Origin: Mesaphorura yosii
Lineage: Eukaryota; Arthropoda; Collembola; Poduromorpha; Tullbergiidae
DNA: 64,000 nt
Assembly (NCBI GenBank): GCA_009869945.1
Contig: WIXG01000137.1
Span: forward strand, 1-64,000
Direction: 5' to 3'
Positions 1 through 11,550 of this stretch are shown here, piece by piece. Each line of letters begins with the position of its first letter. The stretch's first letter is position 1. The position numbers and the translations under genes are program-made. The notes beneath the pieces were generated by a model that was given only the letters and a program-made list of their open reading frames with translations, made no database searches and was not told the DNA's origin.

Positions 1-1505
1 TCCCAAAGGTGGAGTGCAACTCCCACTCACACTCCCAGGCGCTCCCCTTTCGAGTCCCATCAACAACAAGAATTCTCTTTCTCTCACCTCTTTCCTTTGT
101 TGCCCTGCTCAGCTCGCAAACATCTTGGCATCTGAATCCGCATGCATCTTGGCTTGGGTCGGTAAAGATAAAATATGAGCCAAATATTATTCATAACTTG
201 TGCGGCAGGCACGGCAGAGCACAGCAGGAGCCCGACATTCCGGCAAATGAATGCTCGAGCCGAAGCGACACCTCGTGCTTGGCCGCCTTACCATTTCTAT
301 TTCTCCTACCTGCTTCTTGCGTGATTTCGATCATTCGATCATGTCCCATGATGCACGATCTCAAGATCACACGCAAAACGCAAAACAAGATTGAGAAATG
401 AAATCTCGAGTGGAAATCTGCAGGAGCGATGCGATTTGCCATTCATTCAGTTAACGTTTAATTTATTGCGAATGTCGATGGTGATGGCGATGGTAATAGT
501 GATGGGTTGGCAATTGGCAAGAATTGGCAAGAAACTCGTTTCGTGTTGCTGTTGCCGTTTCTTGGCCCGGCCGAACTGATCAGCATCGAAGGAGCAACGC
601 AATTACACGATCTCACTAATGCTGGCCACTTGAATCTTGAACAACTGCACAACGCAAAACAGCAGCAGCAACTCAATTAAAATGATAAATTGAACAGTGG
701 GGAGCAATTAACCAATTATTCAACCGCATCCCATCGTATCGCTGCTATCGCGTGAATTGATCTCAATTGCAATTGCAAAAGGTCAAAGTGTCACGAAATG
801 CGTAAGAAAACGAGACTACTTGACTTGGTCAACAAGCCATTCATTGCGAATTTCAACTGCATGTAGCGAGTAGCGAATGTGATTTTCGTCATAATTAAAT
901 CACCAAATGCGGTCGTCAGCCGTGCAAATTTTAATTTTGTCATGCAAGTCACAGCCGCAAGAATGCGACGGCCATCGCGCTGTGGCCACTGCGATCAGAG
1001 TTCATTGGACGCTTAAAGACAAATAAAACTTGTTCCATCGCCAAAATTTATGCATATGCATTTTATAACTTTTATTACAACGACGCGGATAGCGAATTGC
1101 GGATTGAAATGAGCGAATTTGAGATAGCAATTTGCATATTCACGATCCCCGTCGCAATACTTCAGAATTCCGATGTCGGCAATAATTTTCAGTGTACTAC
1201 GATGAAAGACGAGCAAAACACTAAAACATGAGCTGACCGACCGAGCATTAGCATACTTGAGAAATGACAAGACATGATTTGGGCAGGCCGTACTTGAGTA
1301 CATGAATTACGAGGCGAGCCAACGTGGCCGCGTTTCCTTTCACGTTCGCGAGTAAGAAATCAATCCAAATGCATGCACAGCGAGCGCAGACGGTTAATTA
1401 GCACAGGTAAAGGGTTAATGGTTGGGTTGCAGGTCCAGATAATCAGATGCTGTCAAATCGCGGGCGTTGCGTTGCCAGGTAGCGGTCTTAATCATAGTCA
1501 TTACA

Positions 1506-1541
1506 CATTTAGCATTTAGCGTTTAGTGTACAGCGTTTAGC
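1506..1541. repeat. Degenerate 7-bp tandem repeat
   Basis: About five copies of a 7-base unit close to ATTTAGC/GTTTAGC lie head to tail, with one diverged copy (GTACAGC). This is a small simple repeat with no visible role. Confidence 0.6.
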
Positions 1542-4421
1542 AGTGCATCGGCGAATTAATTGCTGGCATGCAGCAAGGCAGGTATGCACTTTGTAATACA
1601 ACTGCAATCCAGTATCGTATCGTATCATTAACTCGTTGCCTCCAACATGGCAATATCATGCAATGGCAGTAGTACTCAAAATGGTGTCCAGTCCACGCTT
1701 TAATCCGCAGCAACGAAATCTCGAAAGTCGAAAGGGTTATTGCAATGATTCACACTTCTGTGTGCTTGTGCAATGTGCAGTCGGATTAATGAATCCGAGT
1801 CACGACATACAAGCGAGCGAACGAGCCGTGAATGTGAACGTGAATCGAAGTCCGAATCGAATGCAGAGCGACGGATTGGACTCGGCCGCCGTGGATTTTT
1901 GGATTGCATGCGTGACGACTCCGCAATGGCGGCGCATCTCCTCCGGAAGAAGATGCACGTATCTTCTTCTTTCTGCTCGCTGCAATGCGATGCATTTTCT
2001 TTTGCTGCTGCTTGCATGTGTGTTGTCATAAATTAGTTGATATTATTCCTACTCCATTAAATCTATTCTTTATACTCGACGCGTACGAATTCAGGGTGGA
2101 CGCGCACAGAGCAGAGTGGGTACAGAAAAATACGAGTACAAGATGATAAATAATGGAGATGACTCGCAACTTTCGTTATTTATTATTCAGATTCAGTCCA
2201 CGACTTGGTTCGACTCGACTCGAATACGCGACGGCTTCGGCGCGCGGAGAAATTCTCACACTCATGCGTACGAGGAGAGCAGACAATGCAATGCCTTACA
2301 AAACGAAAGATGTGGACAAGACGAAGAAGATTCGAATCGAGAGTCGACCGACTCGAGCTCGACCGACCAAGTCTCGAGACAAGTCAAGTCTATAATTACA
2401 AGTTTGTAAATCAAAAATACGTGAAATGAAAATAGGTACGGAGAATTTATTTTTATACGCTCGACTCCGCCCCATTTATCTCTCCGCATCTTCTTCCGAA
2501 ACAGGAACAAGGCACAAAGGCAAACGCACACGCATCTTCAAAGGAAGGGAAATGCAAGATGCATCGAAAAAGTCTGTGCTAGAGAATCTGACGACTAGGC
2601 GAAAACGGTAGCCGACGTGAAACTGAGCTGGCTTGAGAAATAAGTTCCAGGATCAAAAGCCAAGTTCCCCGCTGCGAAAAAGGTCACCGGGCCAATTCAC
2701 AGGCTTTGTAACTGGAAAATCTTTCAATTTCATCGCCCGTATTTGGAATTGGCGATAATTGAGGCAGTAAGCAATTAAACACAGCTCAGAAATCAATTTA
2801 AGATCAGCAGTTCCCTTCCTCTTGCTCATTCGTTGTGTAATTACAGTAATTAAAAGCTGCAGATGAAATTACTGTGTAATTAAACATAAGCTTAATTGAA
2901 TTGTGCCAGAATTCGACGCGGCTGGCCGAGTCTGGGGTAGCAGATCGAATTAATTATTAAAATTGCGACGAATGCCAAGTCAAGTGGAAATCAATTCAAA
3001 ATCGTCCTGTGTCCTGATTCGTAATTTTATGAATAGGAAATTAGGCCTCAGCCTCGGCCTGAAACTATCTTTTCTTTCTCCGCAGGCTTGCCGTAGACAA
3101 TGCTTGACTAATTGGCTCCCTTACATCTTTGTCAAAGAGCTACGCGGAGCAATGCAATGGACCAATCACAATTAACCTCATGCTGCTTAATTCTGGTCCC
3201 GCAGCGGTTAATCACTGTTTGTTTACTATTTACTGCTTCACTGCCTGTATCAAATTAACAATCATTAGTCATCATCCGTCCGCCTCCGCCATCGTCATCG
3301 CAGGCGGTTTTCCGCCCTTTTCGCAAATGAAGCGTCTTTGTACGCAATTAATTGGACCAATTGAGGTTGATTGAGCGAGCCTGGCGACATTACGGGCAAG
3401 ATTTCCCTTGGCTTGGCTTTGGCTCCGGGCGCGGCTCAGAAGCACAGCCTGGCCAAGCCCGAGCCGAATCAAGTCACAGATGCACGTAGAGATAATAATG
3501 CCCGGAAGGAGAATGGAACCAGCGAGAATTTCATCCACGATTCAACACAACAATGAAATCAACAATGATGGCGTTTATTCCACTTGGCCTGGCTTGGCTC
3601 CACTGCTTCGCTTCATTCTTGCATATTAATTCATTCTTGCTCGCAAGCATTCAGCATTCAATTCACATTCACATTTCACATGGATTAATAATTGCTTAAA
3701 GCTTCTTTGCTTCAAACTTCTCGTTCAGTCCTCATCAGCTTAAGTGGCCAAGTGGCTTTGTACCTTGGATTATGAATTATTCAGCGATCCAAGACAAGAC
3801 AACAAAAGCCACTCACTCAAGACTCAATAAGCCATATTGCTTATTGCTGATTACTTATCGCTATTGCATTAACGACCTTTCAATTTCAAATGTCCACGAG
3901 TCCACGTTTGCTTTTGCTTTTATGCTTCGCGTAAAAGCGTTTTAAGTAAATAACGTATAGCAAATTGCAAATTGTGCATTTCAAATTCTAATCAACTCGC
4001 CCGTCGATTGACAAGACGGGTGACGGCGACGACTGACGAAAAAGGACAAACGACAAAATGAAGTGGACGACAACGACAAATGAGGTCGGACTTAATTGGC
4101 TTGCTCGGCTGAAGAAAAACAGGTGCGAATTGCCACTGCGATGCAGAAGCCAGGAACCAGAACCAGAAAGTTGAAGCATGGAGCATGGAACATGGAAACG
4201 GTGCATAATTCATCGCAATCGCACGCACGACATACACGAGACACGTCAAAGAGAGTTTAAGAATCTCGAATCGCGTGGAACGGGATCGATTTTTGCATTG
4301 GCATTGGCACTTGGCGCTTTCCCCTTCCACAGAAACCACAAACGTGTAAGCCAGACGCCAAAGCCACAAGTACGCGGACGAGAGCTCGAATCAAGATTCA
4401 CGATGCTAAATTGTAGTCCAG

Positions 4422-4448
4422 TCACGCGATTCACGCGATTCACGCGAA
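4422..4448. repeat. Three tandem copies of a 9-bp unit
   Basis: The unit TCACGCGAT occurs three times head to tail; the third copy differs in its last base. The CACGCG core is GC-rich within mixed surroundings. No function is evident. Confidence 0.7.
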
Positions 4449-5660
4449 CAGATTCGAAATTAATGAATTTTCCATCGCGTCTTTAGTTGTAGAAATGCAA
4501 GCTACAAACTCCCCAAACCACGAGCGGACGAGAGTCTAAACGCGACCGGCGACGAAACGAGTTCAAAGTTCATCTTCGGATAATTACAGATGTGATGCGA
4601 TCACGATCTTTACTGGACGCGGAAGACGGAATTGGGAAAATTTGTTCCAAAAATTCGTCGATTCATCCGCGTCCGTGTTTTGACATAAATCCTTGCCGGG
4701 CTGACGTTCTAATAACAGACGTGCATTCGCAAGCAAGTACGCTGATGCTGTATCGCTTTAAATGTTGGCCGAGGTCCAGATTCATCGCCCTGCCTTGCCT
4801 TGCCTTGCATTGCATTTCATTGCGGAGGAAATTATAGTGCAGCGAGACATTAACATGGAAAGTGTATCATTAACGGCAATGGCGTGGCGTGGCCGTAAAG
4901 CCAAAGCGTATCCGTACCGTAGCGTAGGTCATGTCACATTCTGGACCCGGGCGAAGGGCGCAGGCGAGGCGAATTTTGGGTCTTTTCTTGGATTTGGGCT
5001 CGGCTCGGCTCGGCGCGGCGGCCCTCGCGGGTCTGGCGGGTCGTGTTCACGGTTCATGTCAAGCTGAGATTAAGTCCCGAAGGTATGCCAAGGCCGGGCT
5101 GCCACGCCGTCGTAGTCGTGTCTTTGTGTCGGCTGGCCCAGGTGCAATTATGCCTCGAATACATAAAATATTACGGCATTTTTATTTTATCCATCGCGTA
5201 ATTCGTAATGTGTTGGCTGTGCTGTAACGTACGTAATTTCGTGTACCCTCGACGCTACGCTCTACTCAAAAATAAAGAAATCCAGCGAGAAGAAGGAATG
5301 AAGCATTGTCTTAGTCTCGGACGGACCGAACCCTATAATTTTGTAGACACAGCGCAAGAAATATGACGACTTACGAACGACGAACGACGATTTAATGCCT
5401 CATCGAAATTATTTCCCAACAAAAAACCCAACGCGACGAGTGGAAAGATTCCCCTTTCGCTTTTCTCTGCGCTGCGCTGCTGCGTTTCAATTATTCCAGG
5501 CAGGCATGCAGGCAGGCAGACGGCGAGCGACAGCGACGACGAGTGAACGAGTTTCATGCATGATGGGATGGCGAAGCCTTGTAATGAGAGAGGACAAATA
5601 CGAAGAGAGAATGAAAATGAAGGACAAGGTCACAGTCGAGAATCGAATTTATCCAAGATC

Positions 5661-6954
5661 TTATTTCCAATTTTGTCTTATGTGGCACGGCCAGGCATTT
5701 TTTTCAATTTTGTACCAAATTGGCAAAACTCTGTCAGGCACAGACTCAGTCTTAATATGGTACAAATTGAGATTCTGCAAATTGGCATTGTCGCCGGACG
5801 TGAATACGATATTTTGGTGCATGCGCTGGCGTAGTGTAAAGATTCTTATTGATATCAAGCTCCATTTTTTGGCACTGCTGCTGCTTTGGGGCTCCAAATT
5901 CCTGCAACACACATTTCAAATCTCGATCGCAGTCTTCCAGCACGAAAGGAGCCAAGTACAGGTCACGAGGATTGCTGTTGTTGGTCAGGAAATCCGCCAA
6001 AATCGGCGCAAGCGTGAAGAGTCGACCCAAATGGTACTCTTCTTGCTCTCCCAAGTCGATGTGCAGTCATTTGATGGCTGGAAGCTGGCGCAGAGCGGCG
6101 AGATCCTCCCGGAACAGGATAAATCCCTCCAGATGCAGACTGGTGATCGATTTGGAGAGAAAACGACTATTGGCGAGTTCAGGTGTGTCGAACCCACTGA
6201 CAAGTTTTGCATATGGTACTCAAAAAATAGTGCAATCCAAAACTTCGCCGACGATTGGCTCCAGTGAAAGTTCTCGAATCGTATGTAGCGTTTTGCCTAT
6301 CATTTTGTGAATAAATTCGCTGCCGAGTCCAATTGCTGGTCGGGCATCGGATTCGGACGCCAGCGACAGCGAAAGATTGACTTTAGTTTGTGTCTGCACG
6401 TGAATTCTGGGATTGCCATATCTTCAGGACAGTCTTTAGCGCTGGCAGGAGTGAAGGCGAGCCGAAGCGTGATGACATGCCTGCTGGAAATGTTTCGAAG
6501 TAGAAATTGAATGATTTTGTACTTCAATGATTGCTCTTCGTCCTTTTCGTCTTCAGTGTGATTCTGCGTATTCGTAGCGTGGATGTGGAGCTGTTGTAAT
6601 TTGGGAAGAATTGGCACCTTGTAGGATCGCCCAAGCCCTTCCTGAAAGTCGATCCGAATAATCGATGCAGACGACGGACAGGAAATCTGAGCAAATGATC
6701 TGCAAGTTTCAAGCTCGACAGACGAGGCGACATGCTTTCAGAGCAGGAGCGTTCAAATGCGGAAGGATTTCATCCAAAGTCTGGACGAAGGCGAAGGAGG
6801 GAATGAGCAATGACAGATGGGAAGAAGGAATTAAGCACGGCAAATTTACCCCCGGAGACTTGCCAATTTCAATTTCTTTCGGTTGATTCTCGTGCTCCGC
6901 CTCAGGTTTCTGAAAATTCTGAGTCGGACGCATCTTCCGCTTCCGCTTCTGCAT
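5661..6954 (-). pseudogene. F-box / leucine-rich-repeat protein pseudogene
   Basis: Read on the minus strand, this stretch encodes the remains of an F-box protein with leucine-rich repeats, the kind that recruits substrates to SCF ubiquitin ligases. The F-box shows as LDEILPHLNAPALKACRLVC. A Leu-rich region follows with pieces such as PKLQQLHIHA, ITSLHLEGFILF, ALRQLPAIK and DLYLAPFVLED. The frame is broken. A TGA at 6709-6711 falls where the F-box family usually has Trp after CRLVCRA. The reading frame shifts at least twice between about 6450 and 6700. In-frame stops lie at 6220-6222 and 6067-6069 within otherwise continuous LRR-like sequence. No splice sites remove them. Many paralogs are typical of this family, so a dead copy is plausible. 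The 5' limit is uncertain. Confidence 0.7.
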
Positions 6955-9798
6955 TTGCACTAACTACCCAACGACTGCCAATGGGAATGGAGTCAAAATT
7001 GGCGCTCAGAAGTTTTAGACCAGCCAAGTCAGCAATGCGACAACTGTATTACAAGGCGGCAATCAAGATGTACGCAATGAAGATCAAATCAGAGGATGCG
7101 GGCGGAATCGCAATCGCATCAGCGGTGCCATGCCCTTGTTTGTAATCAGCGTCAGTTCGGGCTCCAGCGCCAAGAGGAACAGCGGTAGGTCTTGGAGCTG
7201 GAGGCGGACAGAATTTGGGAGCAGAATCTGAAGGTGTCATCATAAATTGCGCAAAGACCTGTTCGCCAACCGCAAAAGTCAAAAGCTTCGGCAGTTTGAG
7301 CGAAGGTCAAAGATCAATCGAGCATACAGTGGACCTACATGCCGAGGCCACTTGGCACGGTCTCGGTTTACGAGTATGAGTGCCATTTATTATTTTCTTG
7401 AGCAAATAAATTATTCATCGAATTCCACATACCTTTGTAATGAGAATCGTACACAGTTAAGTACCCAGTCGCTTCGCGTGGTCAGTAATTAACTAATTAG
7501 ATTCTCATCAATTCGCACTTCTTGCATAAAAACGAGGATAAAACACACAAAAACACAATAAATTCGCAGAACTCGCCTCGCAATTCGCGGAACGAGCAAA
7601 AAATCTGCGCCGCGGTCGTCGTGGTCGCGAATTCACACGGTCGGTCGTCGATTAATCAATTACCATTACCATGGCCATTGCAGCCGAGTCTGTTTAAAGT
7701 CGCAGTCGCGATCGCGTCGGGGAAGATGAGATAATGAGATGAGAAAGATGGAAATTACAATAATTTAATGATGTTCATGTCATGTACGAACGTGGTAATG
7801 ATGAGTGGTGCAGATCACCGGAATTGATACCCAGGCTTAGCGCTTAGGCTGCTGAGCGATTATCTTCATTATGTATCTCTTCTCATTTGAATCGTCTCAC
7901 TGAGTTACGAAACCAAACACCACAGCCAAAGCCAAACAGTGAACACTGAACAAATGAATTGCATTGTATTTGTTTATGTACTCGCTCGTGGTTTTAAGGA
8001 AAAGAAGAATTAAATTGATGCATGTGATTACTGCGCGAGCCGAGCAAAAATAATACGGACGAGGAACGACAACAGCAGGCAATTTTCTGCACGCAATCAA
8101 AACAGCTCACCAGTGCACTGCGAATGCAACCGGAGACCAGGCGAGATCGGCAGGATTCACGGACTAGGACTCACACGTGAAAACATAAACACCAGACAAG
8201 CACTGGCCAACAATGCAGCTGAATTTTCTGAATGCTCAATTCGCATCTTTGTTAACCCACTCGCACTTATCTCATTTTATGATTTCATTCAATCGCTATT
8301 TCTAATTCTAATCTTTAATCTCATCCTCTAGCCGCCGATCTTCGATGGCGATGGCGATGAATTCATGAATTCCTGAGCTGTAACGCACTGCTGAGCGCCA
8401 AGCCAAAGTCACAGTAGGCCATTACGCGTACGCGATTCTAAACAAAGAGAACAGACTTACGTTCATTTTCCTGCCTGCGTTTGCGTTGATTCCTGCGTTG
8501 CGCTGGAATTTGCTCCTAGAATTTGATGGACGTGAAATTGAGCTTCTGCTTCAAGTTGGCGATGAGCACATTTCGAATTTAGATTTCGCAAGTAGAAATG
8601 AGTTCACATTCACAAGTTAGATATTCGGAGTCGAGACTGGACGAATAAAACCAGCAGAAGTCGAAAGGTTAAGAGCTCTTCGAGAGACTGAGGACGTTTG
8701 CAGAAGACTGACGCTTGACTGACTTGAACAACTTACTTTCTTAATTCTTCACAAACACGCCACGTCAGCCACGCCAAGACGAGCCAAGTCAAGTCAAGTC
8801 AACGCAATTCAATTCAGTGATTATTTAGTTATTTTGTCAAGCCAAGCTAGAAGAGAACACTGCGCAGAAGACACAAGGCCCACCTTTCACGTGTTGGGCC
8901 GTTGGACCCACCAACCATGTACAGGCCACATTAATTCGAAATGAATAATGAGACAAGTCAAAAAAGTCAAACTCAAGTATGCAAATTCGAAAAATCGCGA
9001 GTGGTGAATATTTTGGCAGGACTCCGGATGAATAATTGAATTGATGTGTCCACTCTGACTGCTCGAAGAACAATGAATCAAGAATTCAGGCAAGAAGGCC
9101 AGCTCTGCGAAAGGGCCAGGCCAGCTGATATAAAATCGTATAAAAACGTTTTGGAATGAGCGAAATTATAGGTTTTGGTCAACTCGGTCGGTCGGCTCGA
9201 AACCGCGGCCCGGCGCGGCGCGATACGCGAAGGAAGGCAAGAATTCAGAGTCAGCGAGTCGGTCGCTCGCGAAGATTATTACTATCATTATCTTCATCAT
9301 CCGGCCTTCATTGTTCACTTGGATGAGGATTTCGTTTGGTTGGACGAGTTTTGGCAGTTTGGAACCTCGAAATTCGTCTTTCTGAGTACATGCGCCCTCT
9401 CGGGCTCGGCAAGGCAAAGAAATGCTGCGAGTACGCTTTAGCAATCGAATCAGCTCCCAAATGCGTCAAATGGGAACACTTGACGCTCATTCAATCATCA
9501 TCTTTGCTACAGATTCGTGGTCGTGATCGAAATCAGCTCCTCCTGGCCTCATCTCATTAAAACAAGTCCCGAAACCAATTCTTATTAGGCAATTAATGCA
9601 ATTTGGGAGAATGAAGCTCGAAATTAGTCAAATTAGTTTATTTCGTGCTTGATTGTCAATAAATCACTCGAGAGAAGAAAATAATCTAATCTACATCGTA
9701 CATGAATCTTTACAATATGCATAATGCATAGGAACATGAATACTAATCCGAATACATGAATGATTGGCACTTGACTTGAAGAGTTGACGTGGACGGAC
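6955..9798. other. Gene-free stretch downstream of the Sp-like gene
   Basis: No gene is supported here. A minus-strand frame at 7049-7282 lies upstream of the F-box remnant but has no family features. The right end should hold the 3' untranslated region of the Sp-like gene, including its AATAAA at 9637-9642. A CAAGTCAAGTCAAGTC run lies near 8785-8800. Confidence 0.55.
9637..9642 (-). terminator. Poly(A) signal of the Sp-like gene
   Basis: TTTATT on the plus strand reads AATAAA on the minus strand, about 160 nt past the stop codon of the Sp-like gene. It is the nearest canonical signal I found. Confidence 0.5.
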
Positions 9799-11550
9799 TC
9801 AATAGTAAATGTTATTATTCGGCTGGCCAATGCCGTGCCCGTGTCCGAGATGATGATTGCTGTGATTGTGGCTGTTGCTGTTGCTCTCATTGTTGTAGTA
9901 ATTGTAATTGTTGTACAGAGACGAGTACGACGAGTAAGAGTGTTGCAGTTGCAGTGGCAGTGGCAGTTCACTGGAACTTGTTATTGTCATCTTGTCAAAG
10001 TTGACGCTGCTCGACGACGATGATGACGCCGGGTATTGTTGAGTTGACACGGACGCAGACGCAATCGACGCGATGCTCGACAGATCCGAGCAAGGTGAAG
10101 ATGAGGTTGAGGCCGATGGAGAAGGTGACATGGTCGTTGAAGAGACGAGACCCAATCCAAGTCCCAGCCCAGCTTTCTCATCTGCGTCAAAGTCCGCGTC
10201 CGCATCCGTGTCGGTGTCTGTCTCGATCTCCTCCGTCGTGCAGGACGAAGGCGAGCACTTTGCGATGCCCGTGCTTGTGCTCGTGCTGTCAATCATTTCG
10301 TTCCGTTTTGCCATTGTTGACGTGGACGTAGACACGGCTTTTGACTGGTGATATTTGACCTTGCCTTTTCCGGTGGCTGTGGCAGAGGTCGATCCGTCGT
10401 TCGCGTTGCCGTGTGTCTTGACATGTTTAGAAAGATGGTCCGACCGCATGAATCGCTTGCTGCAGATTTGGCATGCGAACCGCTTCTCGCCAGTGTGCGT
10501 CCGCAGGTGACGCTGGAGCTCGTCTGACCGCGTGAAACGCTTCCCACAAAAGAGCCAATTGCAGACGAACGGACGCTCGCCGGTGTGCCAGCGAAGATGC
10601 GCCTTCAAATGTGACGTCTTGCCATAAATCTGCGTGAAACGTGAAAATGAATTCAATGCGTTAGTCGAATCGAACTTTTATGAATTTCGTGTTAAATCTC
10701 ACCTTTCCACATCCAATCACATGGCAAATGTGTTGCTTCTTTTTCTTCTTTTCACCGAACGGGACGGTGGCCTGAACTCCAGCGACGCAGTTTGGGCATC
10801 GACACCGGCGAGATTTTCGCTGTTGTGCGGGACTGAGGACGAACCCCGACGAGGAGATGATGGAAGGAGGCGAGATGAGACTGGATCCAGTGCTGGCCGA
10901 AGTCTTCGCGTTGAAGAGTGGTGTCGAAGGGAAGAATGAGGGCCTGAAATTGAGGTGTGGGTGTTGGAAGTTCATGCCAACGCCCATGCCCATGCTTGTT
11001 GGCGGTTGCGGTGGCTTGGCCGCTGCCGCTGCGGTCATCAGGTGATTATTTCCCGGGGTAGATGAACCGAACGAGGAGGAGGATGAACCACCAGAAAGAG
11101 GAGGCGAAGGCAGGGACGGATGATGCCACCAGGAAGCAGGAAACTGTGGCGGCGTCGACTGCTCGGTCATTGCAGCAGGAGCTCCGGTGCCGATTCCAGC
11201 AGCCGAGCCCGTTGTGGATGCATAGTAATTGGATTGGTGGGAATGGAACGAGGTTAGACTCATGTTCATATTGCACAGAGGCGAAGGATGCGGGTGGTGA
11301 TAAGTTGGAAGCTGAAAAAAAAATCAAAATCCGAACTAATTAGCATCATGAGCATTAAGTCCGCAATGGGCCCATTCGTGGCCTAAGCGACAGGCAGCGG
11401 CGCGATCTTCGTTCGCGCTCGCCATGGCCTACCCATGAAATACATACATCATGAGCATTACGAAAAATTAGCCTTAGCACAATTTACCTGATGCGATTGC
11501 AGACCTCCATTATAATGCGATTGGAATCCAGGCATGAAAAATCCGTCCAT
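9799..11550 (-). CDS. Sp-family zinc-finger transcription factor (Sp6-9-like)
   Basis: A nuclear DNA-binding protein of the Sp/KLF class, expected to bind GC/GT boxes. Exons on the minus strand are 11550-11488, 11311-10703 and 10629-9799, all joined in phase 0, giving about 500 residues. The ATG at 11550 has an in-frame TAA just upstream. A Ser/Pro/His-rich amino half leads to a buttonhead box CRCPNC (about residues 191-196), the mark of Sp proteins as opposed to KLFs. Three C2H2 fingers follow (about 217-239, 247-269 and 277-297), with the specificity helices [16 protein letters not shown] and RSDHLSKH. Finger 2 reads [19 protein letters not shown], which is like the Sp5-9 branch and unlike Sp1-4. 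An intron splits finger 1. The tail is rich in Ser, Thr and Asn. Family membership is firm; the choice of Sp6-9 over Sp5 is inference. In arthropods Sp6-9 genes act in limb outgrowth. Confidence 0.93.

Larger units (their letters stand above)
1..5660. other. Gene-free stretch, left flank
   Basis: I see no convincing gene here on either strand. Open frames are short, overlap on both strands and match no family I know. The DNA contains many short simple motifs (CAAGTC-type and GAGTCGA-type words, CTTGC runs near 4790) and two small tandem repeats listed separately. Its position beyond the 3' end of the Sp-like gene would suit distal regulatory DNA, but that is inference. Confidence 0.6.

Noticed and set aside
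5395-6267. A 290-codon plus-strand open frame
   Set aside because: It lies opposite the F-box/LRR remnant on the minus strand, whose sequence has recognisable protein features. The plus-strand frame has none and is probably a shadow.
9789-10023. Cysteine-rich plus-strand frames opposite the Sp-like gene
   Set aside because: They are shadows of the Ser/Asn/Tyr-rich tail of the Sp-like protein on the minus strand.
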